Of a stretch of 64,000 nt of DNA, positions 37,445-47,982 are shown in pieces (position 1 is the first letter of the stretch; each line of letters begins with the position of its first letter). A model generated the notes under the pieces. The model searched no databases, was not told where the DNA came from, and was given only the letters and a program-made list of their open reading frames with translations. Both the position numbers and the translations under genes were made by a program. Location: positions 2,108,001 to 2,172,000 of the forward strand of contig CM034140.1 in the NCBI GenBank assembly GCA_019914995.1, in the 5' to 3' direction. This DNA is from Acanthochlamys bracteata. Its lineage: Eukaryota > Streptophyta > Magnoliopsida > Pandanales > Velloziaceae.

Positions 37445-37783
37445 TTACTGGCTTCTTGATGCTGCAGCATGTTGAACAGAAGCACCCTTGAACAGCAACA
37501 CTGAAAGACTACCTATAGAGAAGTGTATGAAGCATCCACTGCAGTGCGTCACAAACGATCCGAAGTCTCTCCCTACAGTACATTGCTGCTCCGTCCATCA
37601 ACGAAAATACAGAATCGTAGAAATGCAGGTTATGTTTTACGTACCTTCTCGATCAAGCGGGCAATCTTAAGTTGAGTCAGTTACATCAAACGCATCAAGA
37701 GCTTTGCCTGCAAGGCGCTGCGCGTCCTTCTGCATTGTCTGAAGCATATCAGTATCCCCAATAACAGCTTTGGTTTTCATCAT
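37445..37783 (-). pseudogene. Broken dynein light chain (LC8-type) gene
   Basis: Two segments are clearly plant LC8-like dynein light chain. The first (37783-37670) reads MMKTKAVIGDTDMLQTMQ and ends LDAFDVTDST. The second (37582-37445) reads [18 protein letters not shown] and [11 protein letters not shown], then a stop. After the first, an extra T puts a TAA in frame (about 37667-37669); skipping it restores KIARLIEK and a good donor at 37644. The following 62 bases lack a clear acceptor, and the family segment EFD..YG.GWQ is reduced to a damaged remnant missing about six bases. LC8 proteins are small dimeric hub proteins; plants keep them although they lack dynein motors. Read errors could explain part of the damage, but the lost acceptor and deletion favour decay. 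Confidence 0.8.
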
Positions 37784-38079
37784 GGCTGCAAATCTGAAGC
37801 ACTTGAGATGTTATATTGAGGAACTAAACAAGCGAAAGACGTAAGCCTAAATGGTTAGTCACGTCGGTTGCTAACAGAAGTCGTGGTGTCTGAAAAGTGT
37901 CTAAATGAATATGCCCTGTGAAGAAGATCCCAAGAGGTCTGAATCAAGCAGATACTTAGGAAAGCATGATGGCCAGAGAATTTTTTGCAATTGTTGGCGG
38001 GTTCTTTTCAGTATCTTTGAATTAGTTATTAAATCAATTTTCTGTCATGATGCTCTTCTTCAGAAATGTAGATTTGGAG

Positions 38080-38327
38080 GCGTTTAGTAGTGCTTATAAA
38101 AAGTTTTTCTGAAACGAAAAATATACTTATTCTTTTTAAAAAACGAACTCTTATTTTTTTACTTTTAAAAAAATTATAAAAATATACAATAAAAAAATTA
38201 TTGTATAAAATTTTTTATATTTTTAAATTTTTAAATAAATATTTTAAATAATTAAAAAATATATATTAAAATATATAAAATAAAAAAATTAAAAATGAGC
38301 GTTTGGAAAATGCAATCCCAAATGCCC
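38080..38327 (+). repeat. AT-rich dispersed element, forward orientation
   Basis: Starts GGAGGCGTTTAGTAGTGC and ends GCAATCCCAAATGCCC, imperfect inverted repeats of the GTGCGTTTGG-type end. The AT-rich core matches the copy at 24957. Confidence 0.65.
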
Positions 38328-38706
38328 AGATTCTGGTTCTGCTTGGAGATGTAATCTTTTAGCAATTCTGTCTTGTAAAATGTTCAAACGATTTTCTCAT
38401 CAAGTTATTTGATTTTACTTGTTTTGAGCAATAATAATTTGGAGAAATTGTATAGTAAGATTTATCGTTTCGCTATCAAGTGTGTACCCTTTTTTGTTAT
38501 AAATCGGTTGATAACTTGTTCAAATCAAATAACGATACTCAATGTTGTGCAAGATTCGAATCAAATAACGTTAAGATCGTTTTCAAAAAATAAAATAAAA
38601 AGAAAAGAAAGAAACTACAAAAGTGGTTAAGGACAAGGTTATGGAATTTTTCATTAGCCACTGCTAAGAAAAATAAATTAAACTCCATATACATACTAAC
38701 AGTCAA

Positions 38707-38836
38707 GATGTGTTCTTTTTCACAAATTTCTAAAAATCAAGTTTTTAAAATATAAATTAATATAAAAATAATATAAAAATTATTTGAAAGTGATTTTTAG
38801 TTAAATAAATCACTTCCGAATAAAAAAACACATCCT
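38707..38836. repeat. Short foldback element (about 130 bp)
   Basis: GATGTGTTCTTTTT at the left pairs with AAAAAAACACATC at the right. The inner sequences also pair (AAAATCAAGT region with AAGTGATTTTTAG). It looks like a small palindromic MITE; no target duplication was established. Confidence 0.6.
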
Positions 38837-40433
38837 AAACTATAGACTAAATTCACTGTTTATATTTTCTGAGAAGCTTTTAGTTGTTGTATATAAGAAA
38901 GGGTTCAACAACTTTTGAATTATAAATAGCTAGAACAGTATATATATATGGATGGAGATAGGGCACTTTAAGGGCATCATTTTCAATCTAAAATTTCAAA
39001 TTTAATCTCCACAGTTAGATATGAAAAATTATTAGTAAAAAATATACTGATAAAATTTTAACTCAATCAGAATACAAATTAATTTTTATTCGACGTTTGA
39101 TCAAATGATATAAATAATAAATTTTGATAAAGATTTTTTTTTTTATGTCATTTTGATCAAAAGATTTGATGAAAATCAATTCATGATCCGATTGAGCTAA
39201 AATTTTATCGCCGTCTTTATAACTCATAATTTTTCATATGTAATGGTGAAAATTATATTTAAATATTTTTTACGTATTTTTTTAGAAGGAGGTGTGAGTA
39301 GGTGCCTCTAAGTGTGAGGTGTTCTTATCTTCACTCTATATATATATAGATATATATATCTTTGAAGCAAAGATTTAAGTATACAAGTCATCTACCTACT
39401 AATATAATACACATATTCTTAAGCAACCAATTAAACACACCCCAATCGCAAGAACAACAACATCATCTTCTTCATCACAAACCCATACACTTAAACCTCT
39501 AACTCACATGGAAAGAAAACTGAAGAATCACTTCAACTAAAAGAAAATGAAGACCTTAAAATTTGTTCGTATGCTTGTGAGTAGTTGTCTGCTTATGAAG
39601 GAGAGACTTTTCACATGGAAAGAATGTGCATTGTGTTCGCTTTTTCTAGAAGTGGTCCATTTGATTGATGGCAATACTTGCCCTACTCTTTCCTTCCTAC
39701 CTTCATCAAATGCATGTTCATCGGCTTTGGGCTTGTTTACTTCAAACGTTAGTGATCCGAAATATTTTTTTTGTCCAAAAATTCTTTTTGGAGTTGAATT
39801 TTTTTTTTTTTTTTTTTTGAGACTACAAGCACTCACAAACGCAAAGTAAAACGCACCATTTAATTAATCTATGTTGTTATCTAGATTTTTGGTCTTTTTC
39901 TCTTTTTGTTTGGTAGCTTAGCAACCCAAAGTCTATGGATTAGGATTGCATTGGATTGATGAGCATTGCTCTAGAGTTCATTAATTTTCTTACCACCAAT
40001 GAAGAAGATTTGTCTTACAAGATACTCAGAAATCCGCGTTATCTCTAGTTTTGAATCTTAGTAGTTAGTACTGATTCAAGAAATGTTTAAAAATATTTAT
40101 AGTACTGTTTTTTATTTAAAAAATTTTAAATTTTTAAATAATTTTTTCCTAATGTCTTAAAATTTTTATTAAAATTAAAAATATGTATATTGTAAAATTT
40201 ATAGTAATATTTAATTATTTTCAACTAAACATTAATTTATTTTTATATTTAAAATACAATTTTTTATAATTTTTAAAATTTAAATAAATTTTATAAGTAT
40301 TATAAAATTTATTTAAATATATAAAATAAAAAATTAATGAATTATTTATTGAAAACGGAAAACCGAACGGTCTTTTAAAACACTAATACAATTATTTGAA
40401 GTTGAAATAAAAAGTGTTATAATAATTTGAGAG

Positions 40434-40678
40434 TTGGGAGTGATGAAATCAAGCTTTTTAAAATAAGAAATATTTTTTTCTAAAAAAATAAATTTTATTT
40501 TATATTTTTAAAAAAATAATAATAATATGTAATAAAAAAATTTTATTACGTAAATTTTTTTTACACTATCTATATTTTTAAATAAATTTTTTAATATTTA
40601 TAATATATATATTAAAAAATATAAAATAAAAAAAAATTAAAAATTGTGTTTGGAATGTAATCTCAAACGGACTCTTAG
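40434..40678 (+). repeat. AT-rich dispersed element, forward orientation
   Basis: Starts near GTTGGGAGTGATGAAATC and ends GTGTTTGGAATGTAATCTCA just before AACGGACTC. It shares TAATAAAAAAATTTTATTACG and TATATATTAAAAAATATAAA with the copy at 24957. Confidence 0.65.
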
Positions 40679-40842
40679 AGCCCGTTTAAAATCATATTTT
40701 TTTGACAATATTTTTTAATTTTTTAATTATATATTTTTTAATATATATTTTATAAATAATTTAAAAATTTTATATAATAAAAATATAAAATATTTTTTAT
40801 TAAATTCTATTTTTATAAATATTTTCGGAGGCGTTCGTATAT
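40679..40842 (-). repeat. AT-rich dispersed element, reverse and shortened
   Basis: Starts AGCCCGTTTAAAATCATA directly after the previous copy and ends near GGAGGCGTTCG. It is a reverse-oriented, internally deleted relative, so two elements lie end to end. Confidence 0.55.
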
Positions 40843-41360
40843 CTGTTGAAAAGATAGTAGCTGTACTACGATTGATAATGATCAAACAATAACAGACAAA
40901 TAAACAATGACAAAATCACAGTAGCTCATAATCAATGTCCATATGCTCCCAACCAACACTTCATCATTCATAATTAACTCATCAATCCCCACCAAAAATC
41001 CTACAAACCCAACAATATTAACTGATATCTTCCTTTTTTTCCAAAAAATTCCATTTTAATCTTTTTACTATTCGGTGTTAGCTTAATCGAAAAATATTAT
41101 ATTCGGACTCTATTTAGTGAAATAACGCTTCGGAGATAGTTTGTCATTACTTTTCGAATACTTATTGTTTTAATAAATAGTTATATTTTATAATAATTTT
41201 TTATATAATATTTTAAAGCTTTTTAAAATATAAAAATTATTTATCCTAAAATTTTTATATAAATTTTTTTGTTTCTCTAATAAAAAAAATATATTTAGTT
41301 TATAAATAACTGGCGAATACTTTTGTCTTTATTATTGTTATTCTACACTTATACCGGAAA

Positions 41361-41579
41361 AGTTGCGTTTGAAAGTTTAAAAAAATATATCTTAATATTT
41401 TTAGTTTACGTTATAATAATTTTTTATAATATTCTATAAAATTTTAAAAAATTTTTAAAATATTTTATATTAGAAATTTTTATTATATTTTATTATTTTT
41501 AAATTAAATATAAATTTATTTTAAATAAAAATATTTTATATTTGAAATAAGTAATTATGATAAGCAGTCCAAACGCACC
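41361..41579 (+). repeat. AT-rich dispersed element
   Basis: Starts GTTGCGTTTGAAAGTTTA and ends AAGCAGTCCAAACGCACC, so the ends are inverted GTGCGTTTGG-type repeats. It lies immediately upstream of the ARM-repeat gene promoter. Confidence 0.65.
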
Positions 41580-41767
41580 GAGACTGGAGAGTTATAAACA
41601 CGCCGCACCAGAAGCAGAGGCAAATCTTCTGCTATTCTTTTAGGCTTTCCTGACTCCAAAGAAAATTTCAAGCTTTCCAAAATTTTGTTTCCAGGTTACC
41701 AAATTCTGTACTCGATTTTGTAATTCATGGTAATGCATAACTGAAAACGCCGGAGAACCAACATGCA

Positions 41768-43447
41768 ATGGATTCACTCCGGCAAGCAACAGAATCAACT
41801 GGTTTCTTGATCTCTTCCTCTTATGCAGTAAGCATCTTTCCTATAAAATGGCGTGCAATTCGCGAAAAACTCGATCAGCTCAATTCAAGCTTAACAGCGG
41901 CAACAGAAACGGATACCTCTTGCAACAGTTTGGAACTTCAACAGATTTCGAGAGCTATAACTTCAACTGTAAGTGAAGCTGCAGTTCTTGTAGAGAGGTG
42001 TAGCAATGAGTTGTTCACCGGCGGGAAGCTTCTGTTAAAGAGTGATATCGAGTTGCTTGTTTCAAAAATTGATAAACATATCAAAGATCTCAACGCAATC
42101 TATGCTTCTGGTGGCCTGATGAACTCCGGTAGCGCCATCGTTGTTTCAAAACCTGCCATTGGTGCATGCAGGGAAGACATTCGGTTCTACGTCAAGGATC
42201 TTTACTCAAGACTGAAGATAGGCAATGCTGTAATGAAAACTCAAGCATTGATTGCCATCAACGAGATTTTACAAGAAGATGAGAAGAATGCAAGAATCAT
42301 TACGCTTGAGACGGGCGATGGTGTTAATCTTTTAGTGAATCTCCTTGAATTCGGAGACGCAGCAGTTGTTGTACAAGCTGCAGAAGCTGTTTCAGTAATT
42401 TCTGGATTCGATTCGTATAAATCAATTCTTGTTTCGGCTGGAGTGATATCTGCATTAGTTCGAGTTCTTGAGACGGGTAGCAATTCAGCTAAAGAGAAAG
42501 CAGCAAAAGCATTGAAGCAGATGACTGAAAATTCTGATAATTCATGGTCTGTATCTGCTCATGGAGGTGTTACTGCTCTTGTAAAGATATTGAGTGATGA
42601 ATCCATTAGAAGTGAGCTACTAGCTTCTGCTTGCCGGATTCTGAGAAATCTTACCAGTGTTGATGAGATCAAAAGGTTTATGATGGAACAAGGATTGGTT
42701 TCAATCCTTGCTAAGCTTTTAAAATCTGAAAAAGAAGCAAATCGAATTCAAGCAGCTGAGTTCCTTCTGTCTGTAGCCAATGAAGATGAATCCATAAAGC
42801 ACAAAGCTATCAAAGAAGGAATTGTAGAATCACTTGTTGATATCTTGAATCCCAACTGCATATTCTCATCAAAGGCAAGAGAGATCGCGTTAAGGGCGAT
42901 TGAAAATTTGTTTTCAGCATCCACCAATGAATTGAATCTGTTGATCAGCATTGGGTTTCTCGATAGATTGCTTTATTTTCTAAAGCACGGAGAAATATCT
43001 ATTCAAGAATCAGCTCTGAAGGTGATTGTTCGTTTATGTTCGAATTCAGATGAAACTAAGAAGGTAATGAGTGACATTGGTTTCATGTCTGAGTTGGTAA
43101 ACTTGTTAGATGCAAAATCATTCCAGGTCCGGGAAATGGCAGCTGTAACGCTTTGCAGCTTGCTTTCAGTTCAGAAGAACAGAAGAAAGTTCATCCAAGA
43201 AGAGCACAACGTTAGCCAGATTCTTCGGTTGCTCAATCCAGAAGACGAGAAATTTTCAACGAAAAAATCTCTGCTCCCTGTTGTAATGTGTCTGACAAGC
43301 AGCAACAGCGGTAGAAGAAAGATCACTACTTCAGGGTACATCAACAACTTGGAAAAACTTGCTGAGACTGAAGCAGGCGATGCGAAGAAAATTGTCAAGA
43401 AACTCTCTGCGAGCAGGTTCAGGAACATCTTGAATGGTATCTGGTGA
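41768..43447 (+). CDS. ARM-repeat protein, intronless, 559 aa
   Basis: A single ORF of 559 codons from the ATG at 41768. Residues about 1-130 are helical and resemble the N-terminal region of plant U-box/ARM proteins, but no U-box is seen. From about residue 135 there are tandem armadillo repeats, with signatures such as IALNEILQEDEKN-like, VVVQAAEAVSVISGFDSY, EKAAKALKQMTE, LLASACRILRNLTS, RIQAAEFLLSVANEDE and VREMAAVTLCSLLSV. ARM repeats form a superhelix for protein binding; plant members without a U-box are usually scaffolds. The partner cannot be told from sequence. It looks intact; function is unknown. Confidence 0.9.
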   Translation: MDSLRQATESTGFLISSSYAVSIFPIKWRAIREKLDQLNSSLTAATETDTSCNSLELQQISRAITSTVSEAAVLVERCSNELFTGGKLLLKSDIELLVSKIDKHIKDLNAIYASGGLMNSGSAIVVSKPAIGACREDIRFYVKDLYSRLKIGNAVMKTQALIAINEILQEDEKNARIITLETGDGVNLLVNLLEFGDAAVVVQAAEAVSVISGFDSYKSILVSAGVISALVRVLETGSNSAKEKAAKALKQMTENSDNSWSVSAHGGVTALVKILSDESIRSELLASACRILRNLTSVDEIKRFMMEQGLVSILAKLLKSEKEANRIQAAEFLLSVANEDESIKHKAIKEGIVESLVDILNPNCIFSSKAREIALRAIENLFSASTNELNLLISIGFLDRLLYFLKHGEISIQESALKVIVRLCSNSDETKKVMSDIGFMSELVNLLDAKSFQVREMAAVTLCSLLSVQKNRRKFIQEEHNVSQILRLLNPEDEKFSTKKSLLPVVMCLTSSNSGRRKITTSGYINNLEKLAETEAGDAKKIVKKLSASRFRNILNGIW

Positions 43448-45820
43448 ATTAATCTTCACCAAGTTTTTTCATTCTTGTTCAGAATCATGTATGTATAATA
43501 ACCAAAAGTACAATGTCAGAAAATTAACTTCAGTTTCTTTCACTGAATTTCATGTCAGTTAAAAACTTTCATGTAAATTTCTGTCAAAGCTTTAACAATA
43601 ACATGAGTATGCTTGACAACAGATTGGAAAGAACTCAATTGGTGATAGGTTCATTCATTCTAAGCTTCTAACAGTTTTAGTTCTAACTGCATTAAAAGAC
43701 AGTTAGAGAAAAGTGCACTGTTAGATTGTTATCATCACAGTAAAAGAAAATTGGTATGAACTAGAGCAACTGGGACACACAGAATTTGTTGCAGTTCACT
43801 GATTGATCTGTACTCAAATAAATTGACATCAATGAATATTGAAAAAAAAAAACTAATCAGATAATCTTCTGAATTAAGCAATGGAAGTAGTGATGATCCA
43901 ATAATTGCTTGCATGTCCAGTGCTAACTATCTACAAGAAGCCTCACATGGCATTGATTGATCCAAGATGAAAACAAAATTTCTGTTACCAAAGCTCTACG
44001 GTAAGGGCGATTATATCCAAATCAGTAACAGGTTCCTGAAGCTATAAATAAGACGATTAGTTTCTCAAACGGCTAATGACTCAGTTAACAAACCATGAAC
44101 ATATTCAGATAAAATAATAGAACAAATGGAATGCGAATAAAAGGCTCAATTTTTAGATCAATTATAGAATGTAGAAAACTCACATGAATGGTTCACAAGT
44201 CCAAGACTACTTCTTTTTCAAACCCATTAGGCTCAAATACAGACAGATTATGAATTCAGAAGAGTATAAGAAGTTTATGCAAGGAATTTAAGAACAAGTT
44301 GAAGTATTAGCATAGATAGTGCAATATATAGATCATGGACATGTTTGTAGCTTGCGCTCACGTGGTGCTTGTGTATGAATCCAAGAGAGAAAATTGTCTG
44401 TATATATATCTTGGACAAAAAAATTTACCTAGGTGATGTTGAGTGTTGTCCCTTTCGCTACAACCTTCAATAGGATAAGCAAGATGAGATGCTGGTAACA
44501 GTATTGCCTCCGCATTGTTTCCTTTAAGCCTCTATGAAGTAAGGCATGTGAGTCCTTTGCTTGACTGAATGCTGTTTCATTAGTAGACAAGTATCTCCTA
44601 GCTGTTTCCAAAAATAATTGTCTTCTGCAGGCCAAAAAACATCCGTAGAATCCAGAGTAGGTAAGGTATTTAAGGTTTTAACACTTGCATCTTCAGGAAA
44701 AAAGCATGCATGATCTGATTTTCTGAAGACTTGTAAAATTCTGAAGAAAATAATAATTTTACCAAATATATAATTTTGGATACAGCAGGTTAAAAGCTAA
44801 TAAAACTGATAGACTGGAATATTGCAGTAATCGCTAAATGACAACATCCCTCACTAACTCATAATTAATCAATAATAGATGGAAGTCCTAGCATTCAGAA
44901 CATAAATTGCACAATGTAATGCATCCAGAAAAACAGTCAGTGACATATATATACTGTTAGTCATAATGCAGCCTGCTTTTCTTATGTGTTATGCTTAGTT
45001 GTCAATCTGTATTGTACTTCATTGTAATGGTTTATGCATACTAGATCATTGCAGCCACTCATAGTTACATGGCAGTGCTTCATTTGGAAGCTATACTGCT
45101 TGTTAAATCAAAAGAATGCTTTGAGGGAACAAGCCATTTTACATAAAGCAACGTCACAAATGCTCCACATAATTATGAAGAATTCTTTACAAATCAGCAA
45201 TCCCTTTTGGAAGTCCGCTGCATAATGAAAACAGATGCATAATCTTATCATGGGGCACACTTCAAGCAGGAAGGAAACTCAACAAGAGGATGTTGATGCA
45301 CGGTACCATCAGAAAATCAGATTCTATATCAGTCAGATATAGATGAAGAGTCTGTGTAAATAGAGTTAGGCACAGTAAGTTCACAAAATTGTGAGACATT
45401 CTAGCCTAGCAATCCTAGCACAAACTATCCATGAAGTAAGAATCACGCACAGGCAAAGAACTAGCTGAGTTCAAAATCCCATCTTTCAAAACAATAAGCA
45501 GCAATCGAAGTTTAAATTCGGGTAGCTCTTGAAGCAAAGAAAAGATAACAAATTTTCATGATACTTTTTGTCATATAGGCACGACTATATTGCTACCAAG
45601 CCAGTAAACAAAAGATACAGAGAAACAATTCTTTGTTGCGTTCAACAAGTAATAGAAATATTATAACTTCTCCAATCCAAGCAAACATTGAGTGTCACAC
45701 AAAAGTGCATATAAAGCCCTAAGCTCACTACAAGAACACCAAGCTCACAACATTTGCAGCTAGAGTCGAGCACTGAGCTACGATAGCAGTTTGCAAAAGA
45801 TGATAGATATTATTATCTTA
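43448..45820. other. Intergenic, no confident gene
   Basis: The beginning is the 3' UTR of the ARM gene and the end is the 3' UTR of the minus-strand gene at 45821. In between I see only weak ORFs. One minus-strand ORF (44638-44429) is preceded by a fair acceptor (TTTTGGCCTGCAG) and may be an orphan exon or remnant, but I do not recognise it. Confidence 0.45.
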
Positions 45821-47104
45821 CTAATCTTCTTCCTCAAAATCCAAGGATTGGCTAGATGAAACAAGATCATCAATAGCAAAATGAGACTTCCTTCCAGCTA
45901 ACTCTGCCACTCTCTTAGCGCAACCTGAATCACGAGGACTAAAGGCATTCCATCGCAACTCCTTGATTTTTGTAAGGTTTGCAGCAATCCTAAGGATTGA
46001 AGGAGGGGACTGTTCAACATTGCTCTTCATCTCAGTCTCCTGCTCAACATGTTCCTTCAATGTCACATCAATAGAAATTGAATCCTTGATCTTAGCTACA
46101 GTTGCCTTATCCTTGCCAATCTCCGGCAATGACCATTTGCGCCTTTTGTTTGACTGTTCATCCTGCAATGAGTGTGAAGGAGCTAGACTATAACGACTCG
46201 CCACGATTCTTGATTTTGCATTCTTCGCAGGCCTCTTTGCTTGCTGTGCAGGAGCCTTATTCTCTTCCTGGAAGAGTGCTTTGGGCTTAATGCTCTTCAA
46301 AGCTTCTTCTTCCCCTCTCTTTACCGATTTCATTCCAACAGTTGCCATCCCTTTCCTCTGATCAGAAACACTAGCAGCAGCAATAGTAGTAGTGGATCTT
46401 CGAGGTTTGGTACTTGAACTCAAGCCCCTAACTTTCTCCTTGTTTGCTGCCTTTGCTTTCTCTGCAGTCTCTCTATTCTTCAGACAAGTGGATATAGCGG
46501 CAGCAGCAGCAATTTCTGAAGGCCCAAGACTGATTCCCCGGCGAAACGTCCTAGATTTTGGAGTTTCTACAACCTTGTTCATGTTCAATCCAGGAGTTAT
46601 TATCGCGTTTGATTTAACAACAGAGGGCCAAGGCTTCGGTGTAGTAATCAAGATCTTGTCTTTCTTCTCTGATTCTGCAAAAATCTCTCTCGGACCAAGA
46701 CTAACTCCTCTCCTTCTTGCCGGAGTAATTTCTTCAACCTTTTTCGCTGCCGGAGTTTTCACCGGAGTCATGAACTTCGCCGGAACAATTCTTCCCTTCT
46801 TCTTCAATTCCTTCTCCAATTTCTTCGCACTGAGAAACTCCAATCGTGCCGATAACCGTCCGATCTCCTTCTCGATAGCCTCGATTTCTGCATCAATATT
46901 AATCTTCTCAACATCTAACAAATCATGGAAAGATTTCCCCTTGTTCTCCTTGCTTGGATCGAAGTCGTCGATCCTATTCATCGAGATTTGCCGGAGAGGG
47001 AGTTGATCTTCAACATTGCCGGAAGAAGAAGAAGAATCGAAGGCTGCGTTGTTCCACACCTGAAGATTTGGTGCTAAATTTGCATCTGCTATGAACAAAC
47101 TCAT
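45821..47104 (-). CDS. Unrecognised basic coiled-coil protein, 427 aa, probably cell-cycle regulated
   Basis: One exon of 427 codons; the start is the ATG at 47104 (MSLFIADANLAPNLQVWNNA), since the frame upstream has only non-ATG codons. Residues about 70-105 form a short coiled coil (EIEAIEKEIGRLSARLEFL). The rest is Lys/Ser/Pro-rich, very basic and probably disordered. A motif occurs twice: RRRGVSLGPREIF (about 130-142) and FRRGISLGPSEI (about 187-198). Several TP motifs near TPVKTPAAKK resemble cyclin-dependent kinase sites. The upstream DNA has two MSA-type elements, which drive G2/M genes in plants. A mitotic or microtubule role is my inference; I do not recognise the family. Confidence 0.85.
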   Translation of the reverse strand: MSLFIADANLAPNLQVWNNAAFDSSSSSGNVEDQLPLRQISMNRIDDFDPSKENKGKSFHDLLDVEKINIDAEIEAIEKEIGRLSARLEFLSAKKLEKELKKKGRIVPAKFMTPVKTPAAKKVEEITPARRRGVSLGPREIFAESEKKDKILITTPKPWPSVVKSNAIITPGLNMNKVVETPKSRTFRRGISLGPSEIAAAAAISTCLKNRETAEKAKAANKEKVRGLSSSTKPRRSTTTIAAASVSDQRKGMATVGMKSVKRGEEEALKSIKPKALFQEENKAPAQQAKRPAKNAKSRIVASRYSLAPSHSLQDEQSNKRRKWSLPEIGKDKATVAKIKDSISIDVTLKEHVEQETEMKSNVEQSPPSILRIAANLTKIKELRWNAFSPRDSGCAKRVAELAGRKSHFAIDDLVSSSQSLDFEEED

Positions 47105-47232
47105 TTTCTCAACCAAAATCTCCCAAAAGAAACACTCAAAATTTGTCAGAAATCAGTAGGCAAATGGAATCTTTGAGCTTTTTGAAAAAAAGAAAAGACG
47201 AAGTTGTTCTTGAAGAAAGAAAGAGAAGAATT

Positions 47233-47279
47233 TGACCGTTGGCATTAAGACAGAAAATGATTGAAATCTTAACCGTTGG
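47233..47279 (-). promoter_or_regulatory. Two MSA-like (MYB3R) elements
   Basis: On the minus strand the sequences GCCAACGGTCA and ACCAACGGTTA, 37 bases apart, match the AACGG core and YYA tail of the mitosis-specific activator element bound by three-repeat MYB factors. They lie about 130-175 bases upstream of the ATG at 47104. Confidence 0.6.
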
Positions 47280-47366
47280 TTTGTGACCGGATGGATAATT
47301 AATTCTATTTAATTAAATGGGCCTCGGCTTATTTAAACAGAGTGGCCACTTAATTTAGTTTTACTT

Positions 47367-47408
47367 AGTCCCATATCGGAAAATGAATTTCCCAGAAGCG
47401 ATTTATAG
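47367..47408 (+). promoter_or_regulatory. Upstream sequence element and TATA box of the U3 gene
   Basis: AGTCCCATATCG (47367-47378) matches the plant snRNA upstream sequence element (consensus RTCCCACATCG). TTTATAG (47402-47408) is the TATA-like box. The 23-base gap is the short spacing of plant Pol III snRNA genes rather than the roughly 33-base spacing of Pol II ones. Confidence 0.85.
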
Positions 47409-47431
47409 TTGCTGAATGTTGACATCCCGAC

Positions 47432-47650
47432 ACGACCTTACTTGAACAGGATCTGTTCTATAGGCTCGTACAACTGTATCCTTGAGAACAAAGGAGGCAG
47501 GCAACACAGTCTGGTGGATGAAGCAAAACCCCAGGGCCTGAGCGTGATTGACGGCTGAGTTCACTCGTGTTCGAGGCTGTAGAGGATCGTTACCTATCTC
47601 TGTTCAGGCAGAACTAGGGTGGCTTTGGGGTTGTCTGACAGACTACAACA
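47432..47650 (+). ncRNA. U3: U3 snoRNA
   Basis: The 5' end ACGACCTTACTTGAACAGG, followed by GATCTGTTCTATAGGCTCGT, is the highly conserved plant U3 5' domain, with boxes A' and A, which pairs with the pre-rRNA. A box D (TCTGACA) lies at about 47634-47640, with box B/C-like motifs (GAGCGTGATTGACGG) in between. Length is about 219 nt, usual for plant U3; the 3' end is approximate. U3 guides early cleavages of the 18S rRNA precursor in the nucleolus. Promoter spacing and the terminal T run point to Pol III. It lies head to head with the minus-strand gene at 45821-47104. Confidence 0.92.
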
Positions 47651-47656
47651 TATCCC

Positions 47657-47661
47657 TTTTT
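47657..47661 (+). terminator. Pol III T-run terminator of U3
   Basis: TTTTT follows the U3 3' end by about 7-15 bases, and a second T run (about 47666) follows. Confidence 0.7.
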
Positions 47662-47982
47662 AGTATTTTTTATTTACTTTTTTTGTTCGGAGGATGGGGG
47701 CTGTTGTGTATCAATATTCACATAAGTCTAACAGTAAGTAAACTAGTAGGAGTTTAGAGAAAAACACTTTGAGGTTTCCCCAGTTGAGGGAACGACTTCT
47801 AATTAAAATAGATAGATGCTCTGCAAATACTGGAAAGTGTAATCTTACAATAAATGATTGCTTAATCCCAGAAAAAGAAGATACAACAATGGTTTCAGTT
47901 TCTCCCTCCTGCTTAATTTAATAAATATGCAGTTCTTGATTTTAGTTGACAGTGCAATGCAGTGAAAGCAATGATCCAATGC

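Larger units (their letters stand above)
37784..41767. other. Long AT-rich intergenic region with repeated elements
   Basis: No confident gene. It holds several AT-rich elements listed separately. A 101-codon ORF at 39547-39849 follows a TATATATA-rich stretch and an A/C-rich leader-like segment but has no recognisable similarity and ends in a T16 tract. TTATAAACACGCC at about 41590, followed by CT-rich DNA, is the likely promoter of the ARM-repeat gene. Confidence 0.5.

Noticed and set aside
39547-39849. 101-codon ORF after a TATA-rich leader
   Set aside because: No recognisable domain, ends in a T16-encoded Phe run, and an equally long ORF lies on the opposite strand.
44429-44638. Minus-strand ORF with RYLSTNETAFSQAKDSH and a fair upstream acceptor
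   Set aside because: It looks exon-like but I could find no compatible neighbouring exons and do not recognise the sequence, so it is not called as a gene.
46392-47006. 204-codon plus-strand ORF
   Set aside because: It is antisense to the well-supported minus-strand coding exon at 45821-47104, and its hydrophobic composition is what Lys/Ser/Glu-rich sequence yields on the other strand.
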